From NCBI RefSeq assembly GCF_030409325.1, contig NZ_JAUFPR010000008.1, positions 186,001 through 250,000 on the forward strand: a stretch of 64,000 nucleotides of DNA. Reading direction: 5' to 3'. The position numbers were made by a program, and so were the translations under genes. This document shows positions 59,128 to 64,000 of this stretch, one piece after another (within the stretch, counting starts at the first letter, position 1; every line of letters begins with the position of its first letter). The DNA comes from Mucilaginibacter aquaedulcis. Its GTDB lineage: Bacteria; Bacteroidota; Bacteroidia; Sphingobacteriales; Sphingobacteriaceae. The notes below the pieces were generated by a model. The model was given only the letters and a program-made list of their open reading frames with translations, did no database searches and had not been told where the DNA came from.

Positions 59128-59695
59128 ATTTAGAATATTAGGAACAATAGTTATCATTATCGCGGCTTCGATCGTAGTAACGTCGTGCAAAGATAAAAGG
59201 AGTACCGGATGGGAGTACGCCCCTAATATGTATGAGCATCTCGCATACGATCCGGATCAGAAAAACCCGAACTTTAAAGACGGTAAAACCGCGCAGGTAC
59301 CACCAGCCGGAACTATACCTGTAGGATTTACAAAGTTTGATTATCCAAATACAAAGGATGGTTACGAACTGGCAAGCGTTGAGGTTAAAACCGTAATTGC
59401 ACAAACCCAGGCAAACTATAAAGACGGGAAAATTTTATTTGAGCATTTTTGCTCTCCTTGTCATGGTGTTAATGGTCAGGGCGATGGTTTGGTAGTTCAG
59501 CATGGTTATCCTGCTCCTCCGTCATACTCAAAAGGCCAGTCATCACGTGGTGGTGCCATGAAAGATTTAACTGACGGTAAAATATATCATACCATTACTT
59601 ACGGTGTAAATGCGATGGGTTCTTACGCTTCACAGCTGGCCCCAGAAGAACGCTGGAAAGTGATTATGTATGTTCACCATTTACAAACTTTATAA
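59120..59695 (+). CDS. actE: Alternative complex III subunit ActE, mono-heme cytochrome c lipoprotein
   Basis: I choose the ATG at 59120, which gives 191 residues and a lipoprotein signal (RILGTIVIIIAASIVVTSC, lipobox Cys at about residue 22). A cytochrome c domain with CSPCHGVNG at about 112-116 and a distal Met in YGVNAMGSY or a neighbouring loop follow. It docks on the periplasmic face and probably hands electrons on towards the oxidase. ATG at 59111 is also in frame. Confidence 0.92.
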   Translation: MNKFRILGTIVIIIAASIVVTSCKDKRSTGWEYAPNMYEHLAYDPDQKNPNFKDGKTAQVPPAGTIPVGFTKFDYPNTKDGYELASVEVKTVIAQTQANYKDGKILFEHFCSPCHGVNGQGDGLVVQHGYPAPPSYSKGQSSRGGAMKDLTDGKIYHTITYGVNAMGSYASQLAPEERWKVIMYVHHLQTL

Positions 59696-59708
59696 GAATT
59701 AGAATTGA

Positions 59709-60962
59709 ATGAATACTCATAATAGTTTAGACGAGCAATTTGTTTTTACCGGTAAGGCAAAAACATGGAGTTTAGCTGCCATAGCCATAGGCGTTTTGCT
59801 TGCAGCCATTGGTTTTTTAACCGGTCAGGGTGAGCGTACATTTGCTAATTTATTGCTCATGGGTTACTACTTTACCTGTGTATGTACAGCTGGCGTATTT
59901 TTCTGCGCACTACAGTACGTAGCTCAGGCAGGTTGGTCGGCTTCATTACTTCGCGTACCCCAGGCATTTGCAAGGGTACTGCCAATAGCAGCTGTCATAT
60001 TGCTGGTAATTATAATTGCCGGTTTAAATTTAACGCACCATACTGAAATTGAAGGTAAAGACGCGATTGCGCCTTACTTATATAAAATTTGGCATCAGGC
60101 TGGTGTAACTACTCCCGGCAGCGAAAATTATGACCCGGTTTTGGCAGGTAAAGCAGGCTTTCTGAATGTACCTTTCTTCCTGGTTCGTTTAATCGTGTTT
60201 TTAGGTGCTTACGTTATATTTGGCTGGTTACTGGCTAAATACTCAGAAACTGAAGACGAATTAGGCGGCTTATTTTACTATAAGAAAAGCTTTACAATTT
60301 CAGCTGCATTCTTAGTGATCTTCGGATTTACTCAGCCGGTGTTTTCTTTCGACGTAGTAATGTCATTAGAGGCACACTGGTTTTCAACCATGTTTGGCTG
60401 GTATAACTTCGCCGCTATGTGGGTGAGCTGCTTATCAGTTATTACATTAACAATTATTTTGTTGAGAGCAAATGGTTATATGCAATGGGTTACTCAGGAT
60501 CACCTGCACAATCTTGGTCAGCTGATATTTGGTTTCTCTATCTTCTGGACATACGTATGGTTTGCACAGTTCCTGCTTATCTATTACGCTAACATCCCTG
60601 AAGAGAGTGTTTACTTCCTGAGAAGATGGGAGCCTGAATATAAATTCTGGTTCTGGCTTAATATCGTGATCAACTTTATGGGGCCTTTGCTGATCATCAT
60701 GGCGCGCGACTCAAAACGTACCACGAGCGTGTTAAAGGCTACTTGTATATTACTGATCGTAGGTCACTGGCTTGATTACTTTATCATGATCATGCCAGGT
60801 ACAGTAGGTGATAAAGTTGGTTTCAGCTATATTGAATTAGGTGTTGCCGTAGGATTTATAGGCTTATTTACATTCCTGATGTTGAATGCATTAAGTAAAT
60901 TTAAGTCGCTTATTCCTAAAAAACATCCGTTCTTGCAAGAGAGCCTTCATCATCACATATAA
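59709..60962 (+). CDS. actF: Alternative complex III subunit ActF (NrfD-like)
   Basis: The 417-residue integral membrane protein has about ten spans and is homologous to ActC. It begins with a cytoplasmic QFVFTGKAKTWSLAAIAIGVLLAAIGF segment and has FWSIFxxW-like WFAQFLLIYYANIPEE and HWLDYFIMIMPGT. In published alternative complex III structures ActC and ActF form the membrane core together. It follows actE by 13 bp and precedes coxB. Confidence 0.94.
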   Translation: MNTHNSLDEQFVFTGKAKTWSLAAIAIGVLLAAIGFLTGQGERTFANLLLMGYYFTCVCTAGVFFCALQYVAQAGWSASLLRVPQAFARVLPIAAVILLVIIIAGLNLTHHTEIEGKDAIAPYLYKIWHQAGVTTPGSENYDPVLAGKAGFLNVPFFLVRLIVFLGAYVIFGWLLAKYSETEDELGGLFYYKKSFTISAAFLVIFGFTQPVFSFDVVMSLEAHWFSTMFGWYNFAAMWVSCLSVITLTIILLRANGYMQWVTQDHLHNLGQLIFGFSIFWTYVWFAQFLLIYYANIPEESVYFLRRWEPEYKFWFWLNIVINFMGPLLIIMARDSKRTTSVLKATCILLIVGHWLDYFIMIMPGTVGDKVGFSYIELGVAVGFIGLFTFLMLNALSKFKSLIPKKHPFLQESLHHHI

Positions 60963-61010
60963 TAATTGTTATTTTTGCATCAAAATACAGAATACCAAAC
61001 TGACACTAAA

Positions 61011-62207
61011 ATGGGATTCAGAAACTTTATAAAGTCTAAAACATTACTATCATTCATCACTGCGTTTATGCTTTTGGGCACAAACGTATTGATGGCACAA
61101 ACTGAAGCAGCCGCGACCCCGGGTGGCCAGCCTGACGCTCCGCAAGTTGACTGGACTGGTGTATCATATTATTTGCTGTTGTTTTTTCTGATATGCCTGG
61201 GCATAGCAGTAGTAGGTAAAATCCTTAAAATATATGACCTAACCCTTAAAATACAGGGAAAAAAAGGCATGAAGTGGAATACAGTTATGGCTGTATTTTG
61301 CCTGGTGTTCCTGGCTGTAGGTTTATACGGTGCTTACTGGTCATTTACTGTTCAAGGTAGCATGACTTTGCCTGAGGCAGCATCTGTTCATGGTGTTAAA
61401 ATTGATGAGATGTTTACCGTCACTACAGTTTTAACAATGATAGTGTTTTTTGCAACCCAGATATTACTGTTTACGTTTTTATTCAACTACAGGCATTCTG
61501 AAAAACGCAGAGCTCACTTCTTGCCGCATAACAATACTATTGAAAAAGTTTGGACTATTGCACCAGCTATCGTGTTAACCATATTAGTAGTGTTTGGCTT
61601 TTTCACCTGGCAAAAAATTATGGATAACACCGATGCTAAAGGTGAGGTGGCATCAATTAACGTTGATATTACCGGTCACCAGTTTGCATGGGAGTTACGT
61701 TACCCTGGTAAAGATGGCAAGTTAGGTCCTAAAGATTTCAAAATGGTTTCAGCCGCTAATAAGTTAGGTGTTAACTTCAAAAAGAAATCAAGCTTTGATG
61801 ATCTTTCTGCAGATACAATGTATTTACCGGTTAACAGATCTGTAAGGTTGAATATTCAGGCTCAGGATGTGATCCATAGTGTTTACATGCCTCACTTCAG
61901 AGTTCAATTGAACGCGGTACCGGGCTTACCTACTTTCTTTAAGTTTACCCCAACAATTACAACAGCGCAAATGCGCACCAAACTTGACGACCCTAAATTT
62001 GAATATTTAGTTTATTGCAACAAAATATGCGGTGGCGGTCACTATAACATGCAGAAAGTTGTGCGTGTTGTTACCGAGGCTGAATACCAGGCATGGTTAT
62101 CAAGACAAAAACCTTATTTAACTGATCAGTTAAGAAAAGAGTTGCATTTTGCGGCGGCAGATCAGCCAAAAACAGGTATACAGAATAGGTTAGCATTAAA
62201 TAATTAA
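61011..62207 (+). CDS. coxB: Cytochrome c oxidase subunit II
   Basis: I start at the ATG at 61011, giving 398 residues; a TTG 45 bp upstream is unlikely. A signal-like segment ends NVLMAQ, with further spans at about 60-80, 96-116, 145-165 and 190-210. The CuA domain follows with HSVYMPHFRVQLNAVPGLPT and the ligand site C336-x-x-x-C340-x-x-x-H344-x-x-M347 (CNKICGGGHYNM). The middle residue is Lys where many oxidases have Glu, a change I believe occurs in other Bacteroidota. It receives electrons and passes them to subunit I. Confidence 0.95.
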   Translation: MGFRNFIKSKTLLSFITAFMLLGTNVLMAQTEAAATPGGQPDAPQVDWTGVSYYLLLFFLICLGIAVVGKILKIYDLTLKIQGKKGMKWNTVMAVFCLVFLAVGLYGAYWSFTVQGSMTLPEAASVHGVKIDEMFTVTTVLTMIVFFATQILLFTFLFNYRHSEKRRAHFLPHNNTIEKVWTIAPAIVLTILVVFGFFTWQKIMDNTDAKGEVASINVDITGHQFAWELRYPGKDGKLGPKDFKMVSAANKLGVNFKKKSSFDDLSADTMYLPVNRSVRLNIQAQDVIHSVYMPHFRVQLNAVPGLPTFFKFTPTITTAQMRTKLDDPKFEYLVYCNKICGGGHYNMQKVVRVVTEAEYQAWLSRQKPYLTDQLRKELHFAAADQPKTGIQNRLALNN

Positions 62208-62229
62208 TATAAGAATTAAGATAAGCGAT

Positions 62230-64000
62230 ATGTCAACATTAGCAGTTCACGACCACGGAGTAGCACATCACGACGATCACGGTCACGAACATCATCATAA
62301 TCAGTCTTTCCTGTCTAAATATGTATTTAGCATGGATCATAAAATGATTTCCAAGCAATTCCTGATCACAGGGATTACTATGGCTGTCATTGCAATGATA
62401 TTATCTATTTTATTCAGGATCCAACTGGCTTATCCTGATAAAACATTCCCTTTGTTAACTACATTGCTTGGTCGTTTTGCTCCTAACGGACGTATCAGTG
62501 CCGACTTTTACCTGTCGCTGGTAACCATTCACGGTACCATCATGGTGTTCTTTGTGTTAACAGCCGGCTTGAGCGGTACTTTTGCCAACTTACTGATACC
62601 TCTTCAAATAGGTGCACGTGATATGGCTTCGCCGTTCATGAATATGCTATCATACTGGTTTTTCTTTATTGCCAGTGTTATCATGTTATCTTCATTCCTG
62701 GTTCAAAAAGGGCCTGCAAGCGGTGGCTGGACAATCTATCCTCCATTATCAGCATTGCCGAAAGCGATGCCGGGTTCTGGTATGGGTATGACGCTGTGGC
62801 TTGTTAGTATGGTATTCTTCATCGCGTCATCACTGATCGGTGGTATCAACTATGTGAGTACAGTATTGAATATGCGTACAAAAGGTATGGACCTTTGGAA
62901 AATGCCTTTGACTATCTGGGCTTTATTCCTTACCGCTATATTAGGTATGCTTGCGTTCCCGGTGTTAGTTGCGGGTGTTGTATTATTGATATTTGACCGC
63001 AGTTTCGGAACAAGCTTTTACTTATCTGACATCGTATTAAACGGTGTGCAGCAGCCATATGAGGGTGGTAGCCCGATCCTGTTCCAGCACTTATTCTGGT
63101 TCCTTGGTCACCCGGAAGTATATATCGTAATTATGCCGGCTATGGGTATCTCATCTGAGGTTATGTCTGTAAACTCACGTAAACCAATCTTCGGTTATCA
63201 CGCGATGGTTTACTCTCTGATCGGTATTACTGTATTATCATTCATTGTATGGGGTCACCACATGTTTGTAACCGGTATGAACCCGTTCCTGGGTGGTGTG
63301 TTTATGATCACTACGCTGATCATCGCGGTACCATCTGCGGTAAAAACATTTAACTGGCTGGCTACACTATGGCGCGGTAACATCAGGTTTACACCTGCTA
63401 TGTTATTTGCTATAGGCATGGTGTCATTCTTCATCTCTGGTGGTTTAACAGGTATATTCCTGGGTAACGCTACTTTGGATATCAACTTGCATGATACTTA
63501 TTTCGTTGTTGCTCACTTCCACCTGGTAATGGGTTCGGCAGCTATATTTGGTATGCTTGCAGGTGTTTACCACTGGTTCCCTAAGATGTTTGGTAAAATG
63601 ATGGACGAGAAATTAGGCTATCTACACTTCTGGTTAACCTTTATCGGTGCTTACCTCGTGTTTTTCCCAATGCACTTTATGGGTCTTGATGGTGTACCAC
63701 GTCGTTACTACGCATTCACTGAGTTCGTGAGCATGCAACGCTGGTTAACTGTAAATACTTTTGTGACATGGGCAGCTATCATGGCTGCATGTGCGCAGGT
63801 TGCTTTCCTATACAACTTCATTACTTCAATATTTATTGGTAAAAAAGCAACTCAAAACCCTTGGGAGTCAAATACACTGGAGTGGACTACTCCTGTTGAA
63901 CACTTGCATGGTAACTGGCCGGGCGAAATACCAACTGTTTACCGTTGGCCATATGATTACAGCAAGCCAGGTGCCGAAGAGGATTATATACCTCAAACAG
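62230..64000 (+). CDS. coxA: Cytochrome c oxidase subunit I, 3' end outside window
   Basis: An open frame from the ATG at 62230 runs to the window end (590 codons). The start has a His-rich cytoplasmic tail (HDHGVAHHDDHGHEHHH), followed by the heme-copper oxidase subunit I fold: VTIHGTIMVFFVLTAGLSGTFANLLIPLQIGA, HPEVYIVIMPAMG (His294 and the cross-linked Tyr), VWGHHMFVTGMNP and HDTYFVVAHFHLVMGSAAIFG. The HPEVY Tyr marks an A-type oxidase. It reduces oxygen and pumps protons. It follows coxB by 22 bp, in the alternative complex III operon. Confidence 0.96.
   Translation, partial: MSTLAVHDHGVAHHDDHGHEHHHNQSFLSKYVFSMDHKMISKQFLITGITMAVIAMILSILFRIQLAYPDKTFPLLTTLLGRFAPNGRISADFYLSLVTIHGTIMVFFVLTAGLSGTFANLLIPLQIGARDMASPFMNMLSYWFFFIASVIMLSSFLVQKGPASGGWTIYPPLSALPKAMPGSGMGMTLWLVSMVFFIASSLIGGINYVSTVLNMRTKGMDLWKMPLTIWALFLTAILGMLAFPVLVAGVVLLIFDRSFGTSFYLSDIVLNGVQQPYEGGSPILFQHLFWFLGHPEVYIVIMPAMGISSEVMSVNSRKPIFGYHAMVYSLIGITVLSFIVWGHHMFVTGMNPFLGGVFMITTLIIAVPSAVKTFNWLATLWRGNIRFTPAMLFAIGMVSFFISGGLTGIFLGNATLDINLHDTYFVVAHFHLVMGSAAIFGMLAGVYHWFPKMFGKMMDEKLGYLHFWLTFIGAYLVFFPMHFMGLDGVPRRYYAFTEFVSMQRWLTVNTFVTWAAIMAACAQVAFLYNFITSIFIGKKATQNPWESNTLEWTTPVEHLHGNWPGEIPTVYRWPYDYSKPGAEEDYIPQT

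Noticed and set aside
1..64000. CRISPR arrays, tRNA, rRNA, transposases or prophage genes
   Set aside because: I looked for regularly spaced repeats, tRNA-like cloverleaf ends, and integrase or transposase motifs and saw none; the repeats found are palindromic intergenic elements.

Overview
The window is a chromosomal segment of a Bacteroidota bacterium, most likely of the family Sphingobacteriaceae (Mucilaginibacter/Pedobacter-like). The evidence is a CarboxypepD_reg/TonB-type outer-membrane receptor, DUF5683 proteins beside parAB, dapB and lepB, alternative complex III (ActA-F) feeding a cytochrome oxidase, several promoters of the Bacteroidota form TAnnTTTG, weak or absent Shine-Dalgarno sequences, and long palindromic intergenic elements. 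I saw no rRNA, tRNA, CRISPR array, transposase or prophage. The assignment rests on recognised families, not on a database search.

Layout. 1-560: the 5' end of a probable LytS-type sensor kinase (leftward) faces an outer-membrane receptor. The gap between them holds two pairs of 21-bp-spaced direct repeats that look like LytTR boxes, one pair per promoter. 3.2-7.3 kb: a palindromic element, an uncharacterised 205-aa gene, an SDR/TetR pair preceded by two operator-like palindromes, an amidohydrolase and a secreted cupin. 7.3-13.7 kb: secreted carbohydrate and phosphoester enzymes (GH32, a DUF2961/GH172 protein, a nucleotide pyrophosphatase-like protein, a VOC protein, a DUF1080 protein). 13.7-24.4 kb: small housekeeping and stress genes (Nudix-type regulator, TfoX-like, NTF2-like, tautomerase, OsmC, flavin reductases, a ferredoxin/ferredoxin reductase/LysR set, methyltransferase, PQQ-type lipoprotein) mixed with repeats.

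24.7-33.0 kb is a conserved-looking core block: parA-parB, two DUF5683 paralogues, dapB and three consecutive signal peptidase I genes, closed by a strong terminator. 33.3-49.9 kb carries a dehydrogenase, small hydrolases, asnS, an EamA transporter, dnaG-yraN-glutamine cyclotransferase, pgi, prfB with a programmed +1 frameshift, an esterase, a SirB1-like protein and a methyltransferase. 50.0-52.4 kb has a BamA/TamA-like barrel protein and a deoxyhypusine synthase homologue that appears to lack the catalytic lysine. 52.7-64.0 kb is one long respiratory operon, actABCDEF-coxB-coxA, cut by the window end: alternative complex III oxidises quinol and should pass electrons to the aa3-type oxidase.

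The points most worth a second look are the LytTR-like box pairs, the SDR/TetR operators, the GH172-GH32 pair, the three signal peptidases, the DnaG zinc-ribbon domain with all four ligands replaced, the lysine-less deoxyhypusine synthase homologue, the possible leaderless prfB transcript, and two related ~175-bp palindromes each placed 14 bp from the stop codon of a leftward gene.
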